A stretch of DNA of 64,000 nt from Pseudomonas sp. Fl4BN1 (GCF_009908285.1 NZ_JAAARM010000005.1:1-64000), one strand, 5' to 3'; shown: positions 44,372 through 53,495, numbered from the stretch's first letter. Made by a program: numbers and translations. The notes: generated from the sequence alone by a model not told the origin.

Positions 44372-44448
44372 TGGCGCAGCGGACGGGACTCGAACCCGCG
44401 ACCCCCGGCGTGACAGGCCGGTATTCTAACCGACTGAACTACCGCTGC
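44372..44448 (-). tRNA. tRNA-Asp (GTC), copy 1
   Basis: 77-base cloverleaf on the minus strand: acceptor GCAGCGG/CCGCTGC, D-arm TAGTTCAGTCGGTTAGA, anticodon stem CCGGC/GCCGG around CTGTCAC (anticodon GTC), T-arm GGGTTCGAGTCCC, and encoded CCA. Identical to copy 2. Confidence 0.96.
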
Positions 44449-44467
44449 GCGTAGCGTTGAAAGTAAG

Positions 44468-44543
44468 TGGTGGGTGATGACGGGATCGAACCGCCGACAT
44501 TCTGCTTGTAAGGCAGACGCTCTCCCAGCTGAGCTAATCACCC
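44468..44543 (-). tRNA. tRNA-Val (TAC), copy 1
   Basis: 76-base cloverleaf on the minus strand: GGGTGAT acceptor, TAGCTCAGCTGGGAGA D-arm, CTGCC/GGCAG anticodon stem with anticodon TAC, GCGGTTCGATCCCGT T-arm, encoded CCA. 19 bases upstream of tRNA-Asp copy 1, so co-transcribed. Confidence 0.96.
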
Positions 44544-44564
44544 TTTACCTTCGTTGCGGGGCGC

Positions 44565-44600
44565 ATTATGCCACAGAAATTCATAATGTGTTGATTTAAT
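44565..44600 (-). promoter_or_regulatory. Probable promoter of tRNA unit 1
   Basis: Minus-strand CATAAT (-10, 44565-44570) followed by a GC-rich GCGCCCC discriminator typical of stable RNA promoters. The -35 is weak, but a very AT-rich stretch (44580-44635) lies upstream and could serve as an UP element. Confidence 0.45.
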
Positions 44601-44678
44601 TAATAATTTTATTAAAAAAATCGAATTTCAATGAACTGCAACACGACCCACGGAACTCTTTACAACAACTGCTTACAG

Positions 44679-44703
44679 CAAAAAGCCCGCGCTAGCGGGC
44701 TTT
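44679..44703 (-). terminator. Terminator of the proximal tRNA unit
   Basis: Minus strand: GCCCGC, TAGC loop, GCGGGC then TTTTT, between the two tRNA units. Confidence 0.8.
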
Positions 44704-44743
44704 CTGTGGTGACCTGGCGTTCAGTGTTCCAGGTTACCGAATA

Positions 44744-44820
44744 TGGCGCAGCGGACGGGACTCGAACCCGCGACCCCCGGCGTGACAGGCCGGTATTCTA
44801 ACCGACTGAACTACCGCTGC
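44744..44820 (-). tRNA. tRNA-Asp (GTC), copy 2
   Basis: Same 77-base sequence as copy 1, with anticodon GTC and encoded CCA. Confidence 0.96.
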
Positions 44821-44839
44821 GCGTAACACTGAATGCGAA

Positions 44840-44915
44840 TGGTGGGTGATGACGGGATCGAACCGCCGACATTCTGCTTGTAAGGCAGACGCTCTCCCAG
44901 CTGAGCTAATCACCC
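44840..44915 (-). tRNA. tRNA-Val (TAC), copy 2
   Basis: Same 76-base sequence as copy 1, with anticodon TAC and encoded CCA; 19 bases before tRNA-Asp copy 2. Confidence 0.96.
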
Positions 44916-44936
44916 TTCACGTTCGGTGTGGCGCGC

Positions 44937-44965
44937 ATTCTACGGAGCAGCCATTACTCTGGCAA
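44937..44965 (-). promoter_or_regulatory. Sigma-70 promoter of tRNA unit 2
   Basis: Minus strand: -35 TTGCCA (44960-44965), 17-base spacer, -10 TAGAAT (44937-44942), GCGCGCC discriminator, and an A/T-rich tract upstream. Typical growth-rate-regulated tRNA promoter. Confidence 0.75.
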
Positions 44966-45075
44966 GCACTTTTTAAAATAATTTTATCAGGCCTTCCAAA
45001 GGCTTAGCGGAGGGTTGGCCTATGGAGCTGCGCGGAGAATAATGCCCCCCTTTGTATAAAGGAGAGATTCACCCC

Positions 45076-45996
45076 ATGTGGTTCAAGAACCTGCTTATCT
45101 ACCGCCTGACCCAAGATCTGCCTGTTGATGCGCAGGCGCTGGAAACTGCACTGGCGACCAAACTGGCGCGCCCCTGTGCAAGCCAGGAGTTGACCACTTA
45201 CGGTTTCGTCGCTCCGTTCGGCAAAGGTGAAGACGCCCCCTTGGTCCACGTCAGCCAGGACTTCCTGCTGGTCGCGGCGCGCAAGGAAGAGCGCATTCTG
45301 CCAGGCAGCGTGGTACGCGACGCGGTGAAGGAAAAGGTCGAAGAGATCGAAGCCGAGCAGATGCGCAAGGTCTATAAGAAGGAACGCGATCAGATCAAGG
45401 ATGAAATCATCCAGGCGTTCCTGCCCCGCGCCTTTATCCGCCGCTCCTCGACCTTCGCTGCCATCGCCCCGAAACAGGGCCTGATCCTGGTCAACTCGGC
45501 CAGCCCGAAACGTGCCGAAGACTTGCTCTCCACTCTGCGCGAAGTACTCGGCACCCTGCCCGTACGCCCACTGACCGTGAAAATTGCCCCGACGGCGATC
45601 ATGACCGACTGGGTCAAGACCCAGAAAGCCGCCGACGACTTCTTTGTCCTCGATGAATGCGAACTGCGCGATACCCACGAAGACGGCGGCATTGTGCGCT
45701 GCAAGCGCCAGGACCTGACCAGCGAAGAAATCCAGCTGCACCTGAGTACGGGCAAAGTGGTCACTCAACTGTCCCTGGCCTGGCAGGACAAACTGTCCTT
45801 CATGCTCGACGACAAGATGGTGGTCAAGCGCCTGAAGTTCGAAGACCTGCTGCAGGATCAAGCAGAACAGGACGGCGGCGATGAGGCCCTCGGCCAACAG
45901 GACGCCAGCTTCACACTGATGATGCTGACCTTCGGCGACTTCCTGCCGGCGCTATTCGAAGCCCTGGGTGGCGAAGAGACGCCACAAGGCATCTGA
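45076..45996 (+). CDS. rdgC: Recombination-associated protein RdgC
   Basis: Ring-forming DNA-binding protein of 306 residues, the usual length, that restrains RecA. N-terminus [11 protein letters not shown] and the C-terminal block [21 protein letters not shown] are split signatures of the family; a basic central stretch [25 protein letters not shown] region lines the pore (here residues ~74-95). ATG 45076 fits this N-terminus. Transcribed away from the tRNA units and ended by a hairpin. Confidence 0.95.
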   Translation: MWFKNLLIYRLTQDLPVDAQALETALATKLARPCASQELTTYGFVAPFGKGEDAPLVHVSQDFLLVAARKEERILPGSVVRDAVKEKVEEIEAEQMRKVYKKERDQIKDEIIQAFLPRAFIRRSSTFAAIAPKQGLILVNSASPKRAEDLLSTLREVLGTLPVRPLTVKIAPTAIMTDWVKTQKAADDFFVLDECELRDTHEDGGIVRCKRQDLTSEEIQLHLSTGKVVTQLSLAWQDKLSFMLDDKMVVKRLKFEDLLQDQAEQDGGDEALGQQDASFTLMMLTFGDFLPALFEALGGEETPQGI

Positions 45997-46026
45997 CGCC
46001 TTGCCTGGATAGCCGCTCTGCAACAG

Positions 46027-46051
46027 ACGCCACCGCCTTCGGTGGCGTTTT
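46027..46051 (+). terminator. Terminator of rdgC
   Basis: ACGCCACC / GGTGGCGT stem, 6-base loop, four T. Confidence 0.75.
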
Positions 46052-46071
46052 CACATAATAAGGAACAGGTC

Positions 46072-47037
46072 ATGCGCGCACTGGCTGCACTGAGCCGCTT
46101 TGTCGGCAACACCTTCGCTTACTGGGTACTGATTTTTGCCGTGCTGGCATTCTTTCAGCCTGGCTGGTTCATCGGCCTCAAAGGCGCCATCGTGCCCCTC
46201 CTGGGGCTGGTGATGTTCGGCATGGGCCTGACCCTGAAGCTCGAGGACTTTGCCGAGGTAGCCCGCCACCCCTGGCGCGTAGCACTGGGGGTGGTAGCGC
46301 ATTTTGTGATCATGCCCGGTGTGGCCTGGGTGCTCTGCCAGGCCTTCCATCTGCCGCCGGAGATTGCCGTCGGCGTGATCCTTGTCGGCTGCTGCCCAAG
46401 CGGCACCTCGTCCAACGTCATGACCTGGTTGGCTCGGGGCGACCTGGCCCTGTCGGTGGCCATAGCCGCAGTGACCACCCTGCTCGCGCCGCTGCTGACT
46501 CCAGCGCTGATCTGGCTGCTGGCCTCAGCCTGGTTACCGGTGTCCTTCATGGAGTTGTTCTGGTCGATCCTGCAAGTGGTGCTGCTGCCAATCGTGCTGG
46601 GGGTACTGGCCCAGCGCCTGCTTGGCCATCGCGTGCAACGTGCAGTGGAAGTACTGCCACTGGTTTCGGTGGTCAGCATCGTCATCATCGTCACCGCCGT
46701 GGTGGCCGCCAGCCAGGCGAAGATCGCCGAGTCCGGCCTGCTGATCATGGCGGTAGTAATGCTGCACAACAGCTTCGGGTACTTGCTGGGCTACTTCACT
46801 GGGCGAGTGTTCAAGCTGCCGCTGGCCCAACGCAAATCCCTGGCCCTGGAAGTCGGCATGCAGAACTCCGGTTTAGGCGCGGCGCTGGCCAGTGCGCACT
46901 TTTCGCCGCTGGCGGCAGTACCCAGCGCGTTGTTCAGTGTCTGGCACAACATTTCCGGAGCCCTACTCTCGACCTACTTCCGTCGCATGCGCGACGAAAC
47001 CGAGCAAGAACCGGAAACACAACTCAGCAATGACTGA
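46072..47037 (+). CDS. BASS-family (bile acid:sodium symporter-like) transporter
   Basis: 321 residues with about nine to ten membrane helices. GCCPSGTSSNVMTWLARGD is the conserved core block with the sodium-site residues, and EVGMQNSGLGAALASAHF is the second signature. AGGAACAGGT precedes ATG 46072. Bacterial members carry sodium-coupled organic anions such as pantoate or sulfonates; the substrate here is not known. Confidence 0.88.
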   Translation: MRALAALSRFVGNTFAYWVLIFAVLAFFQPGWFIGLKGAIVPLLGLVMFGMGLTLKLEDFAEVARHPWRVALGVVAHFVIMPGVAWVLCQAFHLPPEIAVGVILVGCCPSGTSSNVMTWLARGDLALSVAIAAVTTLLAPLLTPALIWLLASAWLPVSFMELFWSILQVVLLPIVLGVLAQRLLGHRVQRAVEVLPLVSVVSIVIIVTAVVAASQAKIAESGLLIMAVVMLHNSFGYLLGYFTGRVFKLPLAQRKSLALEVGMQNSGLGAALASAHFSPLAAVPSALFSVWHNISGALLSTYFRRMRDETEQEPETQLSND

Positions 47038-47083
47038 GCAAAAAACTGATCGACCGATGAAAGCTGAGCAGTATACTGCGCAG

Positions 47084-47136
47084 CGCGAGGACGACCTCGC
47101 GACTCGATCGAGTGATTAATTCTGGGGACGACCCCA
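47084..47136 (+). promoter_or_regulatory. Guanidine-II riboswitch (mini-ykkC) ahead of sugE
   Basis: Two hairpins each capped by ACGA: P1 CGCGAGG-ACGA-CCTCGCG at 47084-47101 and P2 TGGGG-ACGA-CCCCA at 47123-47136. Twin stems with ACGR loops are the defining structure of the class. P2 lies nine bases before the GAGGT ribosome site, so guanidine binding should free translation of the exporter gene. Confidence 0.93.
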
Positions 47137-47154
47137 TCAACCGATGAGGTCCGC

Positions 47155-47472
47155 ATGTCCTGGATCATTTTGTTTTTTGCCGGTTTGTTTGAAGTGGGCT
47201 GGGCGGTCGGCCTGAAATACACCGATGGCTTCAGCCGTCCGCTGCCCACCGCCCTGACCATCATCGCGATGGCCATCAGCCTGGGCTTGCTGGGCCTGGC
47301 AATGAAGGAGCTGCCCCTGGGCACCGCCTATGCGATCTGGACCGGCGTTGGCGCCATTGGCACAGTGATCGCCGGGATTATCCTGTTCGGCGAATCCATG
47401 GCCATTATGCGCTTGGCCAGTGTGGCGCTGATCATCGCCGGCCTGGTGGGATTGAAAGTCAGCGCCAGCTGA
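47155..47472 (+). CDS. sugE: Guanidinium exporter of the small multidrug resistance family
   Basis: 105 residues, four helices. Begins [26 protein letters not shown] with the key Glu13 in helix 1, and has [12 protein letters not shown], features of the Gdx/SugE branch rather than EmrE. Proton-coupled export of guanidinium, with quaternary ammonium compounds as side substrates. The guanidine-II riboswitch directly upstream supports the substrate. Confidence 0.95.
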   Translation: MSWIILFFAGLFEVGWAVGLKYTDGFSRPLPTALTIIAMAISLGLLGLAMKELPLGTAYAIWTGVGAIGTVIAGIILFGESMAIMRLASVALIIAGLVGLKVSAS

Positions 47473-47490
47473 TAGCCCCGCCGCAGAAAT

Positions 47491-47520
47491 AAAAACGCCC
47501 GCAACATTGCGGGCGTTTTT
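47491..47520. terminator. Bidirectional terminator sugE / LplT-like gene
   Basis: AAAAACGCCCGC and GCGGGCGTTTTT around a 6-base loop; serves both convergent genes. Confidence 0.9.
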
Positions 47521-47535
47521 GTATCCGTCAGATCA

Positions 47536-49410
47536 CTAGCGACGGGGTCCGCGCAACTGCCCCACCATCGCCTGCAACTGCACTGGCTCGGCAGCTTCCA
47601 CGGCCACCATGGGCCCGGCCACCAAGGTCACTCGCGACCAGAAGCGATGGAACAAGCCTTTGTTCGGATCACGACTGAAGAAACTCCCCCACAAGCCTTG
47701 CAAAGCCAAGGGAATCACCAGCACTGGGGTTTCTTCGAGAATCCGCGTGAGGCCGCCCTTGAACTCGTTGATCTCGCCATCGGCAGTCAACTTACCCTCG
47801 GGAAAAATGCACACCAACTCACCATCACGCAGGTACTCGGCAATCTTCTTGAACGCTTTTTCATAGATCTGCAGGTCTTCGTGCCGACCAGCAATGGGGA
47901 TGGTCCCAGCGGTACGGAAGATGAAGTTCAACACCGGCAGGTTGTAGATCTTGTAGTACATCACGAAGCGAATCGGCCGACGGACCGCTCCGCCGATCAG
48001 CAGGGCATCGACGAAAGACACGTGATTACACACCAGCAAGGCTGCCCCCTCATCGGGAATCAGCTCCAGGTTGCGATGCTCGACACGGTACATGGAATGG
48101 CTGAGCAGCCAGATCATGAAGCGCATGCTGAACTCGGGCACTACTTTGAAGATGTAGACGTTGACCGCGATATTGAGCAGCGACACCACCAGGAACAGAT
48201 GGGGAATGGTCAGTTCGACCATGCTCAGCATGACAATGGAGACAATCGCCGACACCACCATGAACAGCGCATTGAGAATGTTGTTGGCCGCAATCACTCG
48301 GGCTCGCTCATTCTCCGGAGTACGGGACTGGATCAACGCATACAGCGGGACAATGTAGAAGCCACCAAAGACCCCAAGACCCAGCACGTCGAACAGCACC
48401 CACCAGGCATGGGTAAAGCCCAGCACTTCAATCCAGCCATGGCCGTTGGCGCTTTCCGGAATCCCACCAGAATGCCACCACAGCAACAGGCCGAAGACCG
48501 TCAGGCCAAAGGAGCCGAACGGCACCAGACCGATCTCGACCTTGCGCCCTGAAAGCTTCTCGCACAGCATCGAGCCTAATGCGATACCCACCGAGAACAC
48601 GGTAAGGATCAGTGTCACCACGGTCTCGTCGCCGTGCATCCACTCCTTGGCATACGCCGGGATCTGGGTCAGGTAGATCGCCCCGACGAACCAGAACCAG
48701 GAGTTGCCGACAATCGATCGAGACACCGCCGGGGTCTGCCCTAGGCCCAGGCGCAACGTAGCCCAGGACTGACTGAAGATGTTCCAGTTCAGACGCATGT
48801 CCGGGGTAGCCGCAGCGGCCCGGGGAATGGCCCGGCTAGCCAGATAGCCCAGCACCGCGACACCGATGATGGCGCCCGAGACAATCGGCGCGTAATGCGC
48901 CGAGGACATCATGATCCCGGCACCGATAGTGCCCGCCAGAATCGCCAGGAAGGTGCCCATTTCCACCAGGCCGTTGCCTCCCACCAACTCTTCTTCACGC
49001 AGTGCCTGGGGCAAGATCGAATACTTCACCGGACCGAACAGCGCCGAATGGGTGCCCATGGCGAACAGCGCCACCAGCATCAGCGACAAGTGATCGAAGA
49101 CGAATCCCACCGCCCCCACCAGCATGATCGCAATCTCACCCAACTTGATCAGGCGGATCAACGCATCCTTGGCGAACTTTTCGCCAAACTGCCCGGCCAG
49201 GGCCGAAAACAGAAAGAACGGCAAGATGAACAGCAAGGCACAGAGGTTGACCCAGATCGAGCGATCACCCTCGATGCTCAACTTGTAGAGAATGGCCAGG
49301 ATCAACGATTGCTTGAAGATGTTGTCGTTGAAAGCGCCAAGGGACTGCGTGATGAAAAACGGCAGAAACCGCCGCTTGCGAAGCAAGGTGAACTGCGAGG
49401 GGTGACTCAT
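47536..49410 (-). CDS. Lysophospholipid flippase-acyltransferase fusion (LplT-PlsC)
   Basis: 624 residues. The first ~400 form an MFS transporter of the LplT type (SLGAFNDNIFKQSLILA near the N-terminus). The last ~190 form a glycerolipid acyltransferase with N462-H-V-S-F-V-D468 (NHX4D) and FPEGKLT. It probably flips lysophospholipid inward and re-acylates it, as LplT and Aas do in E. coli, but the acyl-ACP synthetase part of Aas is missing, so acyl-ACP/CoA must come from elsewhere. I recall a similar single gene in PAO1. Confidence 0.88.
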   Translation of the reverse strand: MSHPSQFTLLRKRRFLPFFITQSLGAFNDNIFKQSLILAILYKLSIEGDRSIWVNLCALLFILPFFLFSALAGQFGEKFAKDALIRLIKLGEIAIMLVGAVGFVFDHLSLMLVALFAMGTHSALFGPVKYSILPQALREEELVGGNGLVEMGTFLAILAGTIGAGIMMSSAHYAPIVSGAIIGVAVLGYLASRAIPRAAAATPDMRLNWNIFSQSWATLRLGLGQTPAVSRSIVGNSWFWFVGAIYLTQIPAYAKEWMHGDETVVTLILTVFSVGIALGSMLCEKLSGRKVEIGLVPFGSFGLTVFGLLLWWHSGGIPESANGHGWIEVLGFTHAWWVLFDVLGLGVFGGFYIVPLYALIQSRTPENERARVIAANNILNALFMVVSAIVSIVMLSMVELTIPHLFLVVSLLNIAVNVYIFKVVPEFSMRFMIWLLSHSMYRVEHRNLELIPDEGAALLVCNHVSFVDALLIGGAVRRPIRFVMYYKIYNLPVLNFIFRTAGTIPIAGRHEDLQIYEKAFKKIAEYLRDGELVCIFPEGKLTADGEINEFKGGLTRILEETPVLVIPLALQGLWGSFFSRDPNKGLFHRFWSRVTLVAGPMVAVEAAEPVQLQAMVGQLRGPRR

Positions 49411-49493
49411 CTTCCATGTCCCTGAGTGGCGTGGATACTGTTATTGGAATGTCGAACGTCGATCCAGGCCACAACCTTACCTATCTTTGGCGA

Positions 49494-50645
49494 TTATTTC
49501 CGTAGGCTTGCAATACACGGCGAAACAAACAGCTCTCCTTTATATGCACCCTGGACCGTGCGCTTGGCCACGATCAGCCACATCGCCGCCAGGGCCACCA
49601 CCAGCACCGCGCCGAACACACTGAAGAACCCCAGGTGCAAGGTGCTGCCCAGTTTCAGGGTGGCCAGCGAATACACGCCCAACGGGAAGGTGAAGCCCCA
49701 CCAGCCGAGGTTGAAGGGGATGCCTTCACGCAGGTAGCGTCGGGTAATCAGCACCGCCATCAGCATCCACCACAGGCCAAACCCCCATAGCGTCAGCCCT
49801 GCCACAAGCCCCAGGCCGGCAGCAATCTCGCCGATACCTGGCAAGCCGTTGGCGCTGAAGATTGCCGGCGCATCGGCCCCCAGCACCAGCATACCCAGGG
49901 CGCCGGTACCAATCGGCCCCAAGGCCAGCCAGCTCGAGGCCGCCATGCTTTCGTGGGGCAATTTATGCAGGGCCATGCGCAGCAGCAGGATGGTCAGGAT
50001 GCTGAATGCCACCGGCAGCGAAAAGGCCCACAGCACATAGCTGGTACTGAGCATCACCAGTTGCCCGTGGGCGTCCTGCAGATGGGGTGCCAGCAGGCCG
50101 CCACTGGCCGCCGCCACTTCAGCCGCCACCACCGGCAACAGCCAGACAGCGGTCATCTGATCGATGCTGTGTTCCTGGCGGGTGAACATCATGTAGGGGA
50201 TCAGGATCCCGCACGCCAGGGACATCGCCACATCCAGCCACCAGAGTACTTGCGCCAGGTTCACGACACCCTCGCCCCAGCGAGGGATACCGAACAGCAG
50301 CAAGCCATTAATGATGGTCGCCAGGCCCATCGGAATGGTGCCAAAGAACATCGAGACCGTGGAATGCCCGAAAATCCGTCGCGCCTCATCGAAGAACAAC
50401 ACCCAGCGCGCGGTATACATCAGCGTAAACAACACGAACAAAGCGATGGTCAGCCACCAGAACCCCTCGGCCACCAGGTGCAGCCCGGGAACCTCGGCCG
50501 GCCACTGGGCCAGGGCCAACGCCAAGACGCCGGTGCCCATGGTGGCCGCGAACCAGTTGGGGGTGAATTGGCGAATGGCTTCGCGGGGGTGTTGTAAATG
50601 GCTCAAGGGCCGGTGGCCGGGTTTGCTGCTATGGGTACATGTCAT
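49494..50645 (-). CDS. TDT-family (TehA/SLAC1-like) exporter, sulfite/C4-dicarboxylate type
   Basis: 383 residues with about ten helices. FTPNWFAATMGTGVLALAL near the N-terminus is the family opening, and paired helices with buried Phe line the pore. AGGAG eight bases before ATG 50645. The TDT family includes tellurite/anion channels, malate permeases and sulfite exporters; sulfite export is common for bacterial proteins of this form, but this is inference. Confidence 0.82.
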   Translation of the reverse strand: MTCTHSSKPGHRPLSHLQHPREAIRQFTPNWFAATMGTGVLALALAQWPAEVPGLHLVAEGFWWLTIALFVLFTLMYTARWVLFFDEARRIFGHSTVSMFFGTIPMGLATIINGLLLFGIPRWGEGVVNLAQVLWWLDVAMSLACGILIPYMMFTRQEHSIDQMTAVWLLPVVAAEVAAASGGLLAPHLQDAHGQLVMLSTSYVLWAFSLPVAFSILTILLLRMALHKLPHESMAASSWLALGPIGTGALGMLVLGADAPAIFSANGLPGIGEIAAGLGLVAGLTLWGFGLWWMLMAVLITRRYLREGIPFNLGWWGFTFPLGVYSLATLKLGSTLHLGFFSVFGAVLVVALAAMWLIVAKRTVQGAYKGELFVSPCIASLRK

Positions 50646-50751
50646 GGCGTGTCTCCTGTCCCCTGATGAGGTGGAGCCAATGGTAGAACCTAATCGAATA
50701 TCTATATAACGGGTAATTTCTCTATCTGTTATCTATTTTATAAATATACAG

Positions 50752-51063
50752 CTAGACACTGCCCTCGGACTCGATCACCAGCACTCTGGCGACCCCTTGC
50801 GGATGAGCCACGTGCTCGGTGCCAAGGTCGGCGTAGAAGATATCTCCAACCTCCAGCATCACCGCCTGCTCCCGACCTTCCTGGCGATAGTGCATCTGCA
50901 CCCGGCCGGTCAGGACCACAAAAACTTCCTGGCCGTCATTGATGTGCCATCGATAGGGCTGGTCGGTCCAGTGCAGGCGCGTACTGATGCCATTCATGCT
51001 GGCAATATCCAGTGCCGCCCAGGCTCGATCACCGACAAACTCGGCACTGCGAATGACCTTCAT
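50752..51063 (-). CDS. Single-domain cupin protein
   Basis: 103 residues with one beta-barrel cupin. Motif 1 is WHINDGQEVFVVLTGRVQM and motif 2 is GDIFYADLGTEHVAHP, giving probable metal-binding His, Glu and His. Enzymatic or sensory role unknown. Its start overlaps the stop of a 42-codon ORF (ATGA), suggesting the two are translated together. Confidence 0.8.
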   Translation of the reverse strand: MKVIRSAEFVGDRAWAALDIASMNGISTRLHWTDQPYRWHINDGQEVFVVLTGRVQMHYRQEGREQAVMLEVGDIFYADLGTEHVAHPQGVARVLVIESEGSV

Positions 51064-51188
51064 GTCTTACTCCCCCACCGCGCTCCCATCGCTCCACCCA
51101 GTTGTCGAGCGGCTTCAACCCAGTAGCAGGCGAGACACAGCGCACGCCAGTCATTACCGATCAGCAGATAACGAAATACAGGGGACAT
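51060..51188 (-). CDS. Small 42-residue ORF coupled to cupin gene
   Basis: Begins MSPVFRYLLIGNDWRALCLA and ends in TGA inside the cupin ATG (ATGA overlap), with GGAG eight bases upstream. It is moderately hydrophobic with an amphipathic middle and two Cys. No family recognised. The ribosome site and overlap are the main support; composition agrees with coding DNA. Confidence 0.5.
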   Translation of the reverse strand: MSPVFRYLLIGNDWRALCLACYWVEAARQLGGAMGARWGSKT

Positions 51189-51310
51189 GGTGTGCACTCC
51201 TTCAGAGCAAAAAGCGAGCATCCAGGGTGACCTTGGTCAGCGCTGTTAGTAAGTGGCCAGAAAGCCACCTTCCGATAGAATCGGGCCAATCCTTTCACCT
51301 TGGCCCAAGC

Positions 51311-52282
51311 ATGCACGCCGATGTCGATCCACCTTTGCGCGTTGCGGTGATCGCCTTTGATGGCATCAGCCCCTTTCACCTGTCAGTACCATTGCTGGTA
51401 TTCGATGAACAACACCAGGATTTCGAACTGCCACGCTTTCAGGTGCGAGTCTGTGCCTTCGAGAGCCTGCCACTGCGAACATCCGCCGGTTTCGAGATCA
51501 CTGTCCACCACGACCTGAGCGAGTTGCACGAGGCTGACGTGATTGTCATGCCTTCCTGGCGCGACAGCCTGGAGCGACCGCCCCAAGTGCTGCTCGATGC
51601 GCTGTACAACGCTCATCAGCGGGGCGCACGCCTGGTGGGACTGTGCCTCGGGGCCTTTGTCCTGGCCGAGACCGGGCTCTTGAATGGCCACAAAGCCACT
51701 ACTCACTGGCACTGGGCCCGGGCGTTCAGCGAAAAATACCCAGAGGTGGAACTGGACGCCGACGTGCTATATGCCCAAGCCGGTACCCTGCTCACTTCCG
51801 CAGGTACCGCTGCCGGGCTGGATTGCTGCCTGTATCTGCTACAACAGTTGTGCGGCGCCCAGAGCGCCCACAAGCTGGCCCGTCGCTTGGTGATCGCTCC
51901 TCATCGTTCCGGCGGCCAGGCCCAATTCATCGACCACCCCCTGCCCCAGGCTGGCGAGCGCAATCCTATGGGGCAGCTGTTGCAATGGCTGGGAGAGAAC
52001 TTCACTCGGAACCACTCACTGGACTCACTGGCTGAGCGCGCAACCATGAGTCGACGCTCTTTCACTCGGCATTTCCGCCAACTGACTGGCACCACCTTGG
52101 GCCAATGGTTGCTTGGTCGACGCCTGAACCATGCCCAGCGCCTGCTGGAAACCAGCCAGCAGAGCATCGACGCCATTGCCGTGGAGTCAGGCTTTGTCAG
52201 CACTCTATCCATGCGCCAGCATTTCAATGCAGTGCTACATCTCTCCCCTTCGGCTTATCGGGCGCAGTACCGACGCCCTTGA
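51311..52282 (+). CDS. GlxA-type AraC regulator with DJ-1/PfpI domain
   Basis: 323 residues. The N-terminal ~190 form a class I amidotransferase-like/DJ-1 domain with GLCLGAFVLAETGLL (Cys at the nucleophile elbow), and the C-terminal ~100 carry two AraC helix-turn-helix units (SLDSLAERATMSRRSFTRHF and SIDAIAVESGFVSTLSMRQHF, both slightly over family minimum). Start ATG 51311 is the first that gives the normal LRVAVIAFDGISPF opening. Divergent from the small ORF-cupin pair, which it may regulate. Confidence 0.9.
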   Translation: MHADVDPPLRVAVIAFDGISPFHLSVPLLVFDEQHQDFELPRFQVRVCAFESLPLRTSAGFEITVHHDLSELHEADVIVMPSWRDSLERPPQVLLDALYNAHQRGARLVGLCLGAFVLAETGLLNGHKATTHWHWARAFSEKYPEVELDADVLYAQAGTLLTSAGTAAGLDCCLYLLQQLCGAQSAHKLARRLVIAPHRSGGQAQFIDHPLPQAGERNPMGQLLQWLGENFTRNHSLDSLAERATMSRRSFTRHFRQLTGTTLGQWLLGRRLNHAQRLLETSQQSIDAIAVESGFVSTLSMRQHFNAVLHLSPSAYRAQYRRP

Positions 52283-52292
52283 GACGCCTGAT

Positions 52293-53495
52293 TCAGAGTC
52301 CAGCGCCACAAGCCGAGGCTGAGCGGCGGCGCATCAGGGCCAACAGAGCGCCAAGGGACAGCAGGATCAGCACTGCCCCATAACCATCGGTGGTGGCAAT
52401 CAGGCCGAAGCTGCGCGTGAGACTTCCTGCCAGCAGCGCCGGCAGGCAAAAGGCCAGATAACTCAACACATAAAACGCCGACATCAAGCCCGCCCGCTCG
52501 TGAGGCAAGGCCAGAGGCACCACGCTGCGCAGTGCACCGAGAAATCCGGCGCCAAAGCCACTGCCCAGCACCAGGGTGCCGAAGAAGAACAGCATCAGGC
52601 TGGCGCTATGCACCGCACCGAGAATCAGCATCACTCCCACCGCCAACAAGCCCGCCCCCAAACGCAGGACTTTGTCCGCCGGGCGCTGACGCAGGGAGAA
52701 GATCATCAGCGCGCCACTGAGTGTCAGCACGGCCACCAGTGCACCGCCGATCAGGTTCGAGGTGGACCCGGTAGCGGCCCGCACCAGGGACGGCGCCAGG
52801 GACAGATAAAAGCCGCCCACCGCCCAGACCGCCACATCCACCGGCAACGCCAGCCATAAAGCCCACCGTGCTTGTGGCGGGACATGCAGCCTGGGCCGCA
52901 GGGAAGCCCAGGCACCCGCTTGCGGACTGACACTTTCCGGCAGACGCCAGACATACAGCGCCTGGACCAGGAACACTCCCAGCAGCAACCAATAACTCAG
53001 TTGCAGCGGCCATGGCGCAAATTCCACCAGCAGGCTGGCTCCCATGGCACCACAAGCCATCCCCAGCAATGGAGCAACGCTATTGACCAAGGGCCCCTGC
53101 CGGCGGTCTGTGTCCAGCAACGCGGCACCGAGCACGCTGGTGGCCATGCCAGTGGCAAACCCCTGCATCACGCGCGCAGCAATCAGCCACTGCACACTGC
53201 TTTCATTGATGAACAGCAGCATTGCCAGGATATTGATCAGCAAGGCGACAAAAATCACCGGCCGGCGCCCCAGGTAATCCGACAGCGACCCCACTGTCAG
53301 CAAGGCCGCCAACAAGCTCAAGGCATAGACCCCGAAGACCAGGGTCAAGACTGCCGGCGAGAAGTGCAGGGATTCCTGATACAGGTGATACAGCGGCGTC
53401 GGTACGCTGGATGCCGCCAGAAAGCTGAGCAGGGTAATGGCCAGAAACACCAGACTGCGACGGTTAGACACGCAAGTGTCGATAACACCGGACAT
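52293..53495 (-). CDS. MFS drug-efflux-type transporter
   Basis: 400 residues, 12 helices. SLSDYLGRRPVIFVALL is the loop 2-3 MFS signature and ARVMQGFATGMATSVLGAAL the motif C-like helix of DHA1 exporters. GGAG eight bases before ATG 53495. Divergent from a TetR regulator over 92 bases; such pairs commonly form repressor-controlled efflux units. Substrate unknown. Confidence 0.88.
   Translation of the reverse strand: MSGVIDTCVSNRRSLVFLAITLLSFLAASSVPTPLYHLYQESLHFSPAVLTLVFGVYALSLLAALLTVGSLSDYLGRRPVIFVALLINILAMLLFINESSVQWLIAARVMQGFATGMATSVLGAALLDTDRRQGPLVNSVAPLLGMACGAMGASLLVEFAPWPLQLSYWLLLGVFLVQALYVWRLPESVSPQAGAWASLRPRLHVPPQARWALWLALPVDVAVWAVGGFYLSLAPSLVRAATGSTSNLIGGALVAVLTLSGALMIFSLRQRPADKVLRLGAGLLAVGVMLILGAVHSASLMLFFFGTLVLGSGFGAGFLGALRSVVPLALPHERAGLMSAFYVLSYLAFCLPALLAGSLTRSFGLIATTDGYGAVLILLSLGALLALMRRRSASACGAGL

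Noticed and set aside
44188..44541. Open frames running across the tRNA genes
   Set aside because: They translate tRNA sequence; the tRNA cloverleaves explain the region.
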